A stretch of 64,000 nt of DNA from Atrichornis clamosus (GCA_013400975.1 WBMZ01000344.1:62001-126000), one strand, 5' to 3'; counted from the stretch's first letter, positions 1 through 11,929 are shown. Translations and numbers: made by a program. The notes: generated by a model not told the origin, from the sequence alone.

Positions 1-962
1 TTTTCCAAAGCGCCATCTGCTGCAGCACTAGAATGATATACACATCACTACATTTTGGAAAGATGAAGAATTCGGCATGAGACAGTGAGAGGAGATTGAA
101 AAAAAATGCAGGAATGCTTAGGGGACCACGTACAAGTTGTGTGATGAGATACATTGTCCTGGTAAATAGAGATGGCTTAAAGAAGTGAGAAGTCAGATCT
201 TCAAACAGCAGAAATAGTCCACGTGAGATAGGTGAAGGAAAGATGAGGGTTTCTTGGATGGAGAGGGAGCAAGAGAGCGAATTCTGGCAGCAAAGGCAGG
301 TCTGAATGGGTAATTGAAATGCACTGCTGAGCACAGAGAACCAGCCAGGGGATGAGGCTGAGCTTTCTGTTGTTCTGTTTCCTTGTGAGGTGACAGAAAC
401 AAATCTATTGAAGTCAGAGAACACGTTTAAGTGCCTTTTGAATATTTTTCTGTTAATGACTCTCCTGGCAGTCCTTCAAAATCCATAAGCTTGTTAGTTT
501 AAAGAGCTTTTTTATTAACACACTCTCCTTAATCACTTTCTGTTGTTCTCCTTCATAAGGGGAAAAGAAAAAAGGCAAAAAGGTATGAATAAAAAATCCC
601 TTGGTCTTTCTAAGGCGAAGAGGATTTGCCATCTGTGCAGGTGATATATTAATTTGAAATATGATCTCTCAGCTGTATGACAATACTGAACACCTTGACA
701 GGGCCCAACCATTATGTACATTCCTACTATTACAGAAAAATAATTCTTCCTTTTGGCTTAGTGTGTTTGGAACAACAGTTTAATCAGTTCACCATAAAAG
801 CAAGAAAGACTTTTAGAAAGGGATGTATTATTGAATAAAAAAAGAATTAATAAACTGGAGGTGAAGTCCATGTGCAACCTATTAAATTATCCATGATTTA
901 GACTCTGTTCTCAAGTTTTACACACCAAAATGTGCCTAACCTTAGACATGCAATGTAATCAC
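1..962. other. Non-genic stretch, AT-rich unique DNA
   Basis: I see no gene or recognisable repeat here. The 60-70 codon frames have no splice context or recognisable residues. Runs of A occur near 100 and 840. The stretch lies on the 3' side of the minus-strand exon candidate at 963-1180, so it would be intron or 3' UTR if that exon is real. Confidence 0.55.
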
Positions 963-1180
963 CAGGTCCCCAAACGTGTAATAATGTTCTTCATAGGGTT
1001 CTTCTTCTTGTTTGCACAGCTGCCAGGTGGTGTATGCCATATCCCATTTCACCACATTATTATTATTTCTGTCTAAAGGTTGGTGAGTGCTACAAGCCGG
1101 ATGGGATATTTCACACTTGAAGCTCGTCTGTGAGTTTGATCCATATATTAACAAAGGCTGAATCTTTGCAAAGTCCCAGG
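963..1180 (-). CDS. Candidate internal coding exon, product unknown
   Basis: I do not recognise the product. On the minus strand a splice acceptor (tccttgcacag) sits just before base 1180. It is followed by an open frame of 72 codons that starts with the last two bases of a split codon, so the intron would be phase 1. A weak donor (CTG|GTGATT) follows base 963. The peptide starts WDFAKIQPLLIYG and contains KWDMAYTTWQLC. It has three tryptophans, three cysteines, many aromatic residues and few low-complexity runs, which is unusual for chance frames here. If the donor is not used, the frame runs only seven codons further to a TAA, so it could instead be a last exon. The composition suggests a folded, perhaps extracellular, domain, but that is inference. 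The ORF length alone is within chance expectation. The support is codon character plus the acceptor. Confidence 0.35.
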
Positions 1181-1379
1181 CTGTGCAAGGACTTCATTTA
1201 TGAAAAGTGTAAGTACTTTGGGGCAGATGGTCTTAATGCCTGTCCTTAAAACTCCTAATAAGCCTAGCCCAGGACCCACCTTTCTCATCCTTGTGCACAC
1301 CCTAACAAACCCCTTCAAATCAAGTTTCTTCTTTTCCCAGTAAAAGTACACTCTGTCAAAACCTGTAAAGTTACAGTGT

Positions 1380-1535
1380 CATGGAATCACAGAATAGCTT
1401 GGGTTAGAAGGAACCTCTGAGGGTAAAACCCCTGTTGCAGTGAACAGGGACATCTTCAACTAGCTCAAGTTGTTCAGAGCCCCATACAACAGTAGTAATT
1501 TTAAACTTGGTCTTGACATTTCCATATCTTGAAAC
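1380..1535 (-). repeat. CR1 LINE 3' fragment (diverged)
   Basis: Read on the minus strand this is the 3' end of a CR1 retrotransposon. On the plus strand it starts with the tail-derived ggaatcacagaat, followed by ttgggttagaaggaacctc and then cttcaactagctcaag and ttgttcagagcccc. These are diverged forms of the familiar avian CR1 3' UTR. Similarity fades after about 1,490, but a weaker match seems to continue to about 1,535. The element is 5'-truncated, as CR1 copies usually are, and the mismatches indicate an old insertion. Confidence 0.8.
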
Positions 1536-3889
1536 TATTCATTTTCTCCCTCACTTCTGAATTCTTTAAATGACCTCTCTATGTGTGCTGTCTGTAGCTC
1601 TTGCCCTTCAGGTTCACCTCATGTTCCGTCCAAACAATCCTTTCCTACGTACTTCACTGAAACTGTCCTGCCTGTTTCTTTCAGTGCATGTTTGAGGGTG
1701 ACACCTTCATCTTGTCTCCATCTATCCCCCACTCTTTCCTGCTAGAGATTACCTTTCAGTAAGTGAGCCATATTGCTTACATGTCATCTTTGACATAACC
1801 ACAGTTCTTGACTACACAGAAATGGTCTCCAGATCTTGTTCCTAGGAACCTAAATCCAAGCAGTAACATCTTGCCATTTTTTCTTTGGTCTTGATTGCTG
1901 CCACTGTGCTTGGCTCATTTGAAGTGCTGTTGCTAAAATAATCCTGCATCACACTGGTTGCATTAACTCCCTTTCTTCTTCATATCAGTGGTTTCATCTC
2001 CTGAAAGATTTCAGCCTGCAGCATATGTGTATTTTCTAAAATAGGTCCTTTTTCATAGCCAACGTGTGGAGACACATAATTGTAAATGTGCACTGAATCA
2101 GAGGTGTAATCCGTGAGTAGTCAAATGTACAGTCCAGTTTTCCCAGGAACAGGGAGAGAACGAATGAATTGTGCTGTGGAAATCAGCATATGGAGGTTGC
2201 TGCCTTCTATGCCTGTCTATGTTGTAGCTGCTCTTTATGATCTTAGGGAATTCATTTTACATCTTTTTGTGTGGTTTTTCTCCTGCATAACTGAGAGAAT
2301 TGCAGTTGGCAATGCTGTGGTGCTAAGCTCAATTTTGCACTACGAGTTGCTTCCACAGTACAGCCCTAAGCATAACAGAAAATCCTAAAAGAAGGAATGA
2401 GCAATGTTTACAGCTTTTCATAGATGATTTTCTCGGTCTTTCCCTGGTGTGCATGTCTGTGCATGTCTGTGTGTGTGTTTGCTTTCACAGTCAAAAGCAT
2501 TCTTGGCAAATGTAATCTCCAATTGAGGAGAATACTCCAGCTGTTTATCTATTATGCCTTTTGTCACCAGGGAGTCAAAAGTTGACTCCACAATAAAGCA
2601 ATCAGTTGCACAGAATTTGGCCAGCTCTAATGGGAAAGGGAGGCAGCAGTTATTTTAAAATATCTATTCAGTAGATTAAAAAAAAAAGAGTTTATATAAA
2701 GTACATATCTTAGTTTTTGCATGATCAGTGTTTGTCCAACTGTTGAAGAAAGCAACTCATTGAAACTGTTAGAAAGTAAATAATAACAAGATACATTAGA
2801 CTAAAAAACCATTTTTTTCTCCCAGTAAGCAATGAAAAAAAGGCAAAAAGAAGATCTGGTACTGGAAGGGTGTGAGGCTTATCTGTAAGTATGTAAGGCT
2901 GATTTCACCCATCATCAATTTCTTGTACAGATGCATGTCACAGCCACTATTAAGCTGACAGCATCTTATTTCATCTGCTTGTTGTCATCAGATTTCAATA
3001 ATTCTCCAAAGCTGGGCATCTCCTTTGCATCCCCTAGGACAGAAGGGCACATGATTCCTTGCAATCTAAGTGCTAATTCTTTTAACAGCTTGTATATTGA
3101 CAATGAAATGGGACCAATATTTAATATATTTTATATGTAGTTTTAAAGTTTAGGCTCATTTTTCATCTGGTGTCAGTTTTGTTCTCTTCAAAGTCACTCC
3201 AGTAATTCTCATAGGATTAGTGTTTAACTTCACATGTTGCGTCCTCTTTTGTGTTTATACACAAGTGACAGGATTGTACAGCCTAAGACTTGTGATATAG
3301 AGTACAGTTTAATAATCATAACTGTTGACCTTCCCTCCTTCCTGGTATTTTCAATAAATTCTTATCTGCAATTTTACAGATAAATGGGACAAATTATTTT
3401 AACATAGTGCCCTAATCTGGTCCATAATTATAGCTCTCAAAAATCTTAATTCAAGTTTTCAGGACAATAAGTGGCTCTGCATCAATACAGAAACTTCTCT
3501 TGGCAGTTATTTCATGAGGAGATGTGTGTGTTCAATTTCAGGCGCTTTTATAGTTGTAGACATCCTGGGCAAGGCTAGGGGACAATTGAATGTGTACAAT
3601 AGAAGATGGCATTAAACAGTAAAAAAAAGTCCTGAAAGAAGCAGGGATGAAAAAACTTTTCAATTTCCTTTATTTATTCCTTGGTCTCATGTTAATGCCA
3701 AATCTTCTCATGAAATTACCACTGCAGTTGTTCAAATTGCCAGGTGTTAATGAGAATTTGCAGTCAGGTGGGACTCAAAGAGACAGCTTTACATTTAGAG
3801 TTGAGGTATAGCTGCAGGATAAGTTGAAAGACCAAATTCTTCCTACTATTTCCTTGCTGATTTTCCTAATTTTGAATCATAGAGCCACG
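1536..3889. other. Non-genic stretch
   Basis: I recognise no gene or named repeat. There is a short TGTGCATGTC-type tandem repeat near 2,450-2,475 that runs into a GT-rich patch. Frames at 2,113-2,388 and 2,931-3,140 have no convincing splice or start context. Confidence 0.5.
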
Positions 3890-4240
3890 TTTAGGATGGT
3901 ATACTGGGCATAGGTGCAGGCAGCTCAGGGATAGGTTCTATGAAGAGAAGCTGGGGACTGCCCTGTGCTGGACACAGCTGGATTTGATGGACCCAGTACA
4001 GACATGACTGACCTCACTGGCCCCATCAGTCATATGTGCACCACCTCTGTGCGTGGAAGAGTAAAAGTGCTGCCAAGGACTTGGAAGAGCAGGGGGAAAT
4101 GAAAGAAACAGTCCTTAAAATATCAAAGTTGGAGAAGAAAGTGAGGAGTATGCTCCCGGTGCTGAAGCAGGGATTCCACTGCAGCCCATGGGAGAGCACA
4201 ACACCAGAGCAGGAGGCTACAGCCTCTGGGGGACTTTAAT
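3890..4240 (+). repeat. Diverged avian LTR-like repeat
   Basis: The wording resembles a dispersed repeat of bird genomes that I associate with endogenous-retrovirus LTRs. Recognisable blocks in order are a ggggactgccctgtgctgga segment, a tttgatggaccca segment, a caccacctctgtg segment, a ttggagaagaaagtgagg segment, and a gaagcagggattcc segment followed by ctgcagcccatgggagag. I see no clean ends or target duplication. The copy is old and its exact family is uncertain. The plus-strand 67-codon frame from 4,036 is part of this repeat, not a gene. It lies about 430 bases past the poly(A) signal of the last-exon candidate on the other strand. Confidence 0.55.
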
Positions 4241-4649
4241 CTGGAATACATCTGGAACCAGGTAAACTTTTATTCCTGAAGAATTGCAGTCAGTAGAGGG
4301 GAACCATGCTGTCCTGTTGAGGAGAGGGAGTGTGAGAGTTTGGGTGGAAGGCTGGCAGCCAGCCACAACTGGCCCATCACCACTGGAAAGGGCAGACTGG
4401 CTCTGTTTTGGCCCTTGTGCTTGAGTGTGGTCAAATTGTTGTGTTGTACAAGTAGGAGAAACCAAATAGGTAAATACAAAAAAGTTATTGAACTACTCAG
4501 GTCTGCTGTGCTATGAGTTTAGGCAAAAATAAAACTTGACCCCTTGATTGTGCCAAAAAAAGTACACAAATTAAAACACAAATTATCCCCAAGTACCATT
4601 TTGGGCTTATCTTGTACAGCATTAGCACTGAAATGCACAGTCAAAACAG

Positions 4650-5021
4650 GCAAAAATTGATTCATATTGTGTTTTATTTTCCCCCAGTCAATACGACTTG
4701 CATTCATTAAAGAAATATTATGATAGCTTTTAGCTATTTTGCAACAAGTCTATTTATTCTGGGTAAGGATCCAAGCTTTTAGTTCAAGATCAGAGGAAGT
4801 AAAGAAATCATACATTGAAGGAGCTTTAAAAGGAATATCTGCCTGAGCCTTGTTCTTGACAAAATTCATAAACATGAGAGTGTTATTGATGATTTCTGTA
4901 TCACAAAAGAAGTTATACCTCTGAATGGACCTTTGAAAACGCTCTGTCAATGAATCAAGGTGCTCCACTGGAATGCAGAGCACCTGCAGGTGTGTGCTGA
5001 TAGCTTCTCTGGAGAGGGAAC
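4650..5021 (-). CDS. Candidate last coding exon with stop and poly(A) signal
   Basis: I do not recognise the protein. On the minus strand the acceptor is ttttgctcctag just before base 5021. The first two bases (GT) complete a split codon, so the intron is phase 1. Ninety codons then run to a TAG at 4,750-4,752. Codon choice is coding-like (many GTG, CTC, ATC, AAC, AAG and CAG codons). The peptide reads like a helical protein tail: it includes FQRSIQRYNFF and IPFKAPSMYDFF and ends in KAWILTQNK. One AATAAA overlaps the stop region (4,753-4,758). A second AATAAA at 4,673-4,678, about 75 bases past the stop, has a GT-rich stretch 20-40 bases beyond it. That is the expected layout of a cleavage site. 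The remaining exons would lie at higher coordinates, across long introns. Length alone is within chance; the combination is the evidence. Confidence 0.42.
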
Positions 5022-8000
5022 CTAGGAGCAAAATTTCACAGCTATTTTAGGAGGACCATTGGAAACACTATGCCCAGGCAGTGGGAAAGGGCAAAGGATT
5101 GTGGAGCCATCTTGTCTCATAACTTTCATGATAATGTGAAATGTCACAGGAACGGGGTGTAGACCCACAGAGCAGGAAGTCAGAGAATGACTTCTGCTTT
5201 GTCTCTCTAGTGCCTTATTTTCAAATTCATTGACTTTTTTTTTCTTAGCGTATTTAACAATACTGCAGTCCTTAGAAGCATCATGATTTTTTTTTAAATT
5301 ATGTGAAAGATTGAAATGATTACTTATCATTAAAACAAAAAAAATATTCTATACCATGGAAATATCCTTGGAAGTCATGGGAAACATGGAAAATGACCTT
5401 AATATGTACATGTGTTGCATGGTTATCACACTACCTATAAGGATGTGATATTGAAGAGGTTTGTTTTTTCATAATTGAAACTACTTTTTAATCCAAATTT
5501 TTCCCAGAAAAAAATTGATAATACAACATTGACTGTTCAGTTTCACACTAAGATTGGGAGAAAACATTGGTCTGGTTTCGGATATTTTTCTTTAAAGAGG
5601 AAATAGTTTATCAGAAATGCAGTTTTTTTTCAGAGTTGTGGTCAGTGATTTTCACAATTTTATGCACAAACTTAATTTTTAGTCAGAAGGAAGTGAGTCA
5701 GAATCACTTTTTCAGCTATAACCATCAGATACACCATGGCTTGATGGAGAGGTACGAAAGGTAGAGCTCATGCAAGAATAATTTTTTGTGCCAGGAGAGA
5801 TAAGTCTGGTCCTTTGTGATTGGAACACTTGCTTAAATTATTGCAATATACTGTATAATGTACGTAAGGGCTCAGAAAATTCCCTCTGAGGTTAATTGTG
5901 AAAGGAACTGGCTGTGCCTTCAAGGTACTGAATGAAGTATTTAATGAATAAAGTACTTAATGGGGAGAAGAAAAAACCCATAAAGGCTGTTTCATAAAGT
6001 ATTTCATGTATGAAGATTGTATATTTCTCATTGTAATCATACTAGATATTCAGCTGAAGGCTTCCTACCATATATTCACACAATCAGCAACTTTTTTTGT
6101 TTGAGAAAGAAGAAGAAATGGGTTTTAGATGCTTTTCCAATAACTTCTTTTTATTGGCAAATCTGCTGTTTCTGATCAGTCACTTTAGCATGCAGGTTCA
6201 AGTCTAACTTGCATGAATTGAGCCTAGAGATACATCAAAACAAAAGCTCTCTTTCCATCATTAATAGATTGGTTTTGACATTTTGAGTAGTCTGCACTGT
6301 TGAAACTAAGCTTGGAATTTATTTCATTTTCTGAGAACATTCAAAATGTCAATAAATCCCAACAGTTCGAAACTAAGTAAAAAATTACTGTAACTTAATA
6401 TCTAAGTGACATAAATACAATTTATCACTTTTTGAATGAAAGCTAATGTTTATGACTTCAGAGAAGCTGCTTTACTTAAAAACTGCAATTTCCATAGCCA
6501 GTGCATATCTTTTTAAGGAAAAAAAAAGAAAGAAAATATTACTATTCTGAGGGAAATACATTTACTTTGAAACAGTATTTGACAGTTGAAAAATCTATTT
6601 TTTTTTGCATGATTTCACCATAAGAGATGTTTCTAACTGGTGTAGTAAGTACAAACAGTTCAATCTGTGGCATAAGCATGACTTTACAATATATAGTGAA
6701 TGAGAATTATTATAGTGGAATCTCCTATGGATTGAGGATAAACACACAAAAAAGGAAACAAGACAAAAAGCAGAAAAAGTCCTTAATTTTTCTTTTGGCA
6801 TTTAGATATCAAGGTCATGGTGTTTTTGCTGCCCCTTGAATGGCACAGGGAAAAAGAGCAGAATTCCAGCTTGCTTTGCTGGAATATTAGACAATGTTCA
6901 CTGATCAGAAATTATTCATGTTGTTTGTGTTGCAAGTCATGTAACATTTCATAATACCATTGCCAAAGAGCGTCTGAAAGGAATGAATTCCTGAAGATAG
7001 AGTACTCAACACAATCTCAGCCGTGAAATGCAATGACAACACTGTACTTCTGTTCCCTGCTTCTGGGCTCAGTTTGGTTCAGATCTTCTTTCCTACCTTT
7101 TTTCCCACATTTTAAAGCACTGATTTAAAAAACATTTAGTTATCTTTTCTTTTCCTACTGTTTTTCATCTTTCTCTTTTCCCTCATCTTTCTTTCTAAAA
7201 GATGTAATGTTTTCTACCGACATTAATTTAGATAGCCATTTTCCAGCCTGCCTGAAGAATGTCTGAAAAAGTTTGAAGTTCAAGGGGGTGTGTCTATTTC
7301 TGTGCATGTTCATCTGTTTTTGAAAATATGAGAGTCCTAGAATCTTACTGGATGGAGTATCTGTCTTCTAACTGTGAAATTCTGAGAGCTTGTTTACTTC
7401 TCTGCCTGTTATGGCAATGACACATTTCCCTTTTCAGAGATTTCAGTTTGTGAGCAGTGCAGTGTGAGCATTGCTTTTCTCTCTTCCTTTTCTCTTTCTC
7501 CCTGCCATGAAAAGAAATTCCCAAAAGAAACGGAATATGCGCAACAGAGCTATTTTGCAACATTTTGTAAAACAGTCTCTTAAACAGATAATCTGCCAAA
7601 AGGGAGAGGAGAAACTTCACTGCAATTCCTTTACCACTGGTACATGCACGATGGTAATCACTGACTAGTTTATTGGTTATCAGTTTTAACTGTTGTTTAT
7701 TCCAACTGTTGTTTTGTGCAACAGTATTGTACAGTCTTCAGAGTAAAAAGGAGGAAAATTCTAGCTAGACTGAGGGGGAATTTTCTCAAACAAATCACTG
7801 ATCCCTTTTAAAAGTATACAGAATCTGTTAATGCTCTTCTAAAACTTGAAAACTGTTTATTTGATGAGAATACACGGCACAACTGCCTGATTCACTTACC
7901 AATTCTTCACTGACCTTTTGACTTTCTTACTGCTGCGTGACACAAATTGTGTGATCCTGTCTTTTTGCTGTTTCTTTTTGTCATTATCTGTGATTCATCT

Positions 8001-8520
8001 TCTCTGTGACTTGTCAAACTTGAGTTATTTTTAATCCTTTGCTGGGCCTCCCTAAAGGCATTATATCATATCTCTTGACACCGCACATGATCTCTCAATC
8101 CCTATTGTCCTACCCTATTCAGATTCCTTGTGTTTATTTCCTACCCCTGGTATGGTTCCATCTATTATTGCTCTGTTTTAATAAATCTGCAATTTCTGAC
8201 AACCTACAGCCACTTTCATTTTTCCAAACAATTTGTATGAACCCGTTAAACAAAATCAGCCACAGTAACAAATCCTTCAGGGCTTCTGTTGTTATCTTCT
8301 CATTTGGCAGTAGATTGTTCCAGGACACAATTTTATGGCAAAATATGTTTCAGACAGTTTACTTCCACCTCTCACTTAATTAGCCAGAGTAGTATCTGGA
8401 AAAGTTTGCTACTCTTCTTGCTATTTTGATTATTTCTGCACTTTTTAAATGCAGATTGTGCTGAGCAGAGTTTTTTTAATTATTTACTAACTATATTAAA
8501 AGAGCCTATATTCTCTTCTG
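5022..8520. other. Non-genic stretch; intron if the last exon is real
   Basis: AT-rich unique DNA with short A and T runs. No coding block has paired splice sites that I can support, and I see no CR1 or LTR wording. If the exon at 4,650-5,021 is genuine this would be the final intron of that gene, or part of it. Confidence 0.5.
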
Positions 8521-8807
8521 CTCTGCCTGCAGTGAGAGGATCCAAGGAAATGGCTTTAAGCTGAAGAAGGGGAAATTCAGGTTAGATACCGGAAATTTTT
8601 TTTTAATTGTTCAGGTGAGCAGGTCCTGGAATAGGCTGTCCAGGGAGGTGGTGGAGTTCCCATCCCCAGAGGTATTCAAGGGACGGCTGGATCTGGCACT
8701 GGATGATGTGGTTTAGGGGTTACAGGGGCAGTGCTGGATGGACGATTGGACTGGATGATCTTAAAGTTCTCTTCCAACCTTGATGATTCCATGAATCTGT
8801 TGATTCC
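8521..8807 (+). repeat. CR1 LINE 3' end, 5'-truncated
   Basis: A plus-strand CR1 3' end. It shows tgcagtgagaggatcc, aatggctttaagctgaag, cctggaataggctgtccagg, a gaggtggtggagttccc segment, the catccccagaggtattcaag segment, ttggactggatgatctt, and a decayed tail of TGATTCC units. Around 8,600 the usual segment between the two halves is replaced by a T-rich run, so there is a local deletion or slippage. There is no open ORF2 remnant of note. CR1 elements do not make regular target duplications and none is seen. Confidence 0.92.
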
Positions 8808-9425
8808 AACTTGCAAAAATTAAGTGAAAGGAAACTCAAACCTGTTTGCGTTTGTTCCAGAAATGAAGTAAACCTGGAATTAAGCTTAACGGGGTTTTAC
8901 ATTTTCTTCATAATGTAATAGTTAAACTCTTGCTGCTAAAAATTACAAGAATGTTGGCAATTCTGCTAAAAGTAATCTTCATAAACCTCAGGAATTTACA
9001 ATATAATCTCATCTTTAGAGGAACCAAAATACATTCAAAACCAGAAAAAGCACAGTTTAAACATCCAAGCAATTGTAATTCTGCCCTGTCATGACATTTC
9101 ACTCCTACTTCCATGTAAATTACTGTTTTCAGGATGTAGAAAATTATACACAAGTGGTAGAGTTGCTGACATTCTTGCATGGGTTTCAGAAGTCACTTTC
9201 AGTGACACTTAGGGTCTGCTTAACTCACTTGGAAAACAGAAAATGGAACTAAAAAAGAAAAGCTACTTTGTTGCTTCTATACTCTCTACTCAGAAACCAT
9301 ATATTTGTTTATTAATATTACATTTCATTTATGAAGTCTAAATGTGAAATAGTAAATGACTGATTTAAATAGGAATTAGTGTTTAGACAATTGTGAAGCA
9401 TGTATGCTGTCTGGTGGAAGTTGTG
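8808..9425. other. Non-genic stretch
   Basis: No supported gene or repeat. The 90-codon minus-strand frame at 8,908-9,180 lacks a splice context and a coding character. Confidence 0.5.
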
Positions 9426-9465
9426 TGCCTCTGAAGAAAGTCATGTGGCTCTGAAGAAAGTCATG
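9426..9465. repeat. 20-bp direct tandem duplication
   Basis: Two adjacent 20-bp copies differ at one base. Copy 1 is 9,426-9,445 and copy 2 is 9,446-9,465. The shared core is ctctgaagaaagtcatg. It is a simple slippage or unequal-exchange product. Confidence 0.95.
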
Positions 9466-9674
9466 TTTTCCAATATAGAATTGCATTGGGTACATTTGGA
9501 TGTGGGACTGAAGCAAAGAGTATTTAACTGTCTTGCTAATCTTTTTGTTGTGTTTCATTACATTTCCTTGCAATCCAAACAAGACTGGATAATGATCAAA
9601 TGTCTGCAACAAAGTTTTATAGTTTTATTTTTTGATTTCCAGAATGTGAAATAAAACTGTCAGTGTTGTGGGAT

Positions 9675-9734
9675 AACTCAGGAAAAATATAAATATAAAT
9701 ATAAATATAAATTAAAANTATAAACTCAGGAAAA
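9675..9734. repeat. AT-rich hexanucleotide microsatellite between 12-bp direct repeats, with an N
   Basis: A run of AAATAT units (about 9,684-9,712) is bracketed by two copies of aactcaggaaaa, at 9,675-9,686 and 9,723-9,734. Base 9,718 is an N inside the run. The layout suggests expansion inside a small duplicated segment. The N suggests that length or sequence varied between reads. Confidence 0.9.
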
Positions 9735-9758
9735 GCCGTGCTGAGGATGAGACAGGAT

Positions 9759-9782
9759 ATTAGTTTTGAAATTAGTTTTGAA
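9759..9782. repeat. 12-bp perfect tandem duplication
   Basis: Two perfect adjacent copies of attagttttgaa. This is the third small tandem duplication within about 360 bases. Confidence 0.95.
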
Positions 9783-11269
9783 ATGCCATAGGTTATTCAG
9801 AGTTATAAAGAGCTTTCAGTTCATGCACATCTTTAAGGTAAACTAGGACTCTGATTTCTCATTTCACCTAACATGGGCAACACTGGACTGTACCTGTGCC
9901 TAACTCTCCATAGTGCCTGACAGTTCTCTTTTGACTACAAACTGTTTCCCAGAGGCTGAGAGTAAATTGCCTCTCTTACTGAGAACTAGGTTGGTGATAG
10001 CCATGGACAGGGATAGTTCGGAAACCTGGGGATTGCATGACCCCATATCTAACCCAAGGGCTCAGTCTTGGCCCTGATATCTTCTTGTCAGATGTCCTCA
10101 ACTGAAGATGGTCAATGGGTTATTAAACTGTCAAAACTTCCAGCTCCTGTGTACTTCTGTCCAAGAGGATATATCTAAAAAAATAGTGCTAATATCTAAT
10201 TTTTCTAGGTTGAATTCAAATGTCGAACAGTTGACACTCATGCTTTGAAAAACACATCAGATTCAATATACATCTGTCTTACTTTGTATGAGGAAGTGGT
10301 TGTTGAAGGAGAGCTTGTTATGCCGTGTTGGGGGGCAACACTTTTGTTCTCCATTGCATTGAAAACTCAGGTCTTTGAGTTTCATATGTATTCACCCAAT
10401 ATCCTGTCCATTTCTGTGGTTCATCTAGTTAGTGGCTTATTTAAATATCTAGTACATTACATGTAGTGAAGTGAATTATTTTACTTCGTAAAACTAATTA
10501 TACGCCCTGAAAAGATGAACTATTAAGTTTTCAAAACATGGATTCAAAAAGCCCATGGAATTTAAAAAAACTCAGCAGTGATGTTTACAAGGATCACAAG
10601 CAGCAGGGACAGGTAGATTGTGGTGGGCTTTTACGTTACTGTTTTCAGCCTCCTGCATGGACTATTTCATCAGTCTTTGGCTGTTACAAGAGTGGGAGGA
10701 GATGCAGGAAAGGAAAGACCGAACATTTACAGGCATGGATGCATTTACCTCTCTAAAGCAGTTGAATTAGAAGGAAATGAATGTGAAAGAGTGATGATGA
10801 AATACTTCCCAAACTAGTGGAAAATGCTCACATAAACTTCTCGGTAGTAGCTGAATGAATTAATAAAAGGATTTCCAGCTACCAGCCAAGCAATAGACAG
10901 TGATAAGTTTCTTTCTTATTAGTAAGAGGCTTCTGAGCAGAACAAGGTCTTGACTTTTTAGAGTGTTTCTCAATCATATGAATTTATAAAGGAATGCATC
11001 TTACTGTTTCTGGTTCACATGTCGTATCAGGAGTGATTTATGAGTCTTAGAGCTTGATAAACAGTCAGCTGACCTAATCTGATCCTTTCTTGCATTCTTT
11101 TGGAAAGCTTGTTTAATTTTATTCTGCACCTTTCCTAGTTTAGAGCTGATAAATACTTAATATTGAAATAATATAAACAATGTCAGTGTTTTTAAGGTTT
11201 TTCAGAACTAAAAGACCTGATCTGATCATGTTTCACCTTTTTCAGAAAATAAACAGCATGCAATAGACT
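9783..11269. other. Non-genic stretch
   Basis: Unique AT-rich DNA with no recognised gene or dispersed repeat. Short frames near 10,245-10,817 overlap each other in different frames on the same strand, which is typical of chance. Confidence 0.5.
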
Positions 11270-11639
11270 TTTATTATCTTCTGTTCAAAAACTATGTCAG
11301 ATTAGCTGCAAAATAACTTTTGTTTGACAATGTTGTATAAATACTTTTTACTTGAATGGTAGTGATACCAAAAGATTTAAAACTAAAAGCTTTGAAGTAT
11401 TGTCCAATTGTTTCAGTATATACAGCATTAAGAAATGTTTTAAGTTTTGTAGCTTTGAAGGGTGTCTTAATATTAAGCAAAAGCTGGTGTGCTTCTGCAC
11501 CACTTTGAAATGAGGAAATATTCAAAAGCACTTTTCCTTTTTGATAGCCTTTTATTGGGTGATATTGAGTGACCACTTCAAAGATGAACCCCCTGCATTT
11601 GTGTGTTTGCATAGATCTTAACTCCAGCCCAACTGGGGC
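11270..11639 (-). CDS. Weak candidate last exon, product unknown
   Basis: On the minus strand an acceptor with good form (acatcagttccttag) ends just before base 11639. A frame of 115 codons follows, with a TAG at 11,292-11,294. It includes GFIFEVVTQYHPIKGY and then runs of Lys, Phe and Thr. AATAAA lies at 11,270-11,275, very soon after the stop. The first half reads like coding sequence with alternating hydrophobic residues. The second half is AT-driven and less convincing. I recognise no family. A frame this long is expected several times by chance in this window, and the short AATAAA spacing can also be chance. Confidence 0.2.
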
Positions 11640-11929
11640 CTAAGGAACTGATGTAGTACAAAAATGACTGCTGAAGTTTTTGGGAAAAAGAGCAATGTTT
11701 TAAATCACACTTTTGTGAAATTGGAATCTTAGTCCTTATTGCGAGAAATTATGGATTATTTGATTTACTTCTTATAAAATAGCAGGAAAGATTATTTCAG
11801 AAAACAGTATCAGAAAAAAGCAAAGAAAATTCAGAAAAAGAAAACCAAAATATATCTTGATATCATTATTGAATTTGGTAGCACACAGAAGAAAAAAAGA
11901 GAAAGAAAACTAGATGTGAAAAAATCCCA

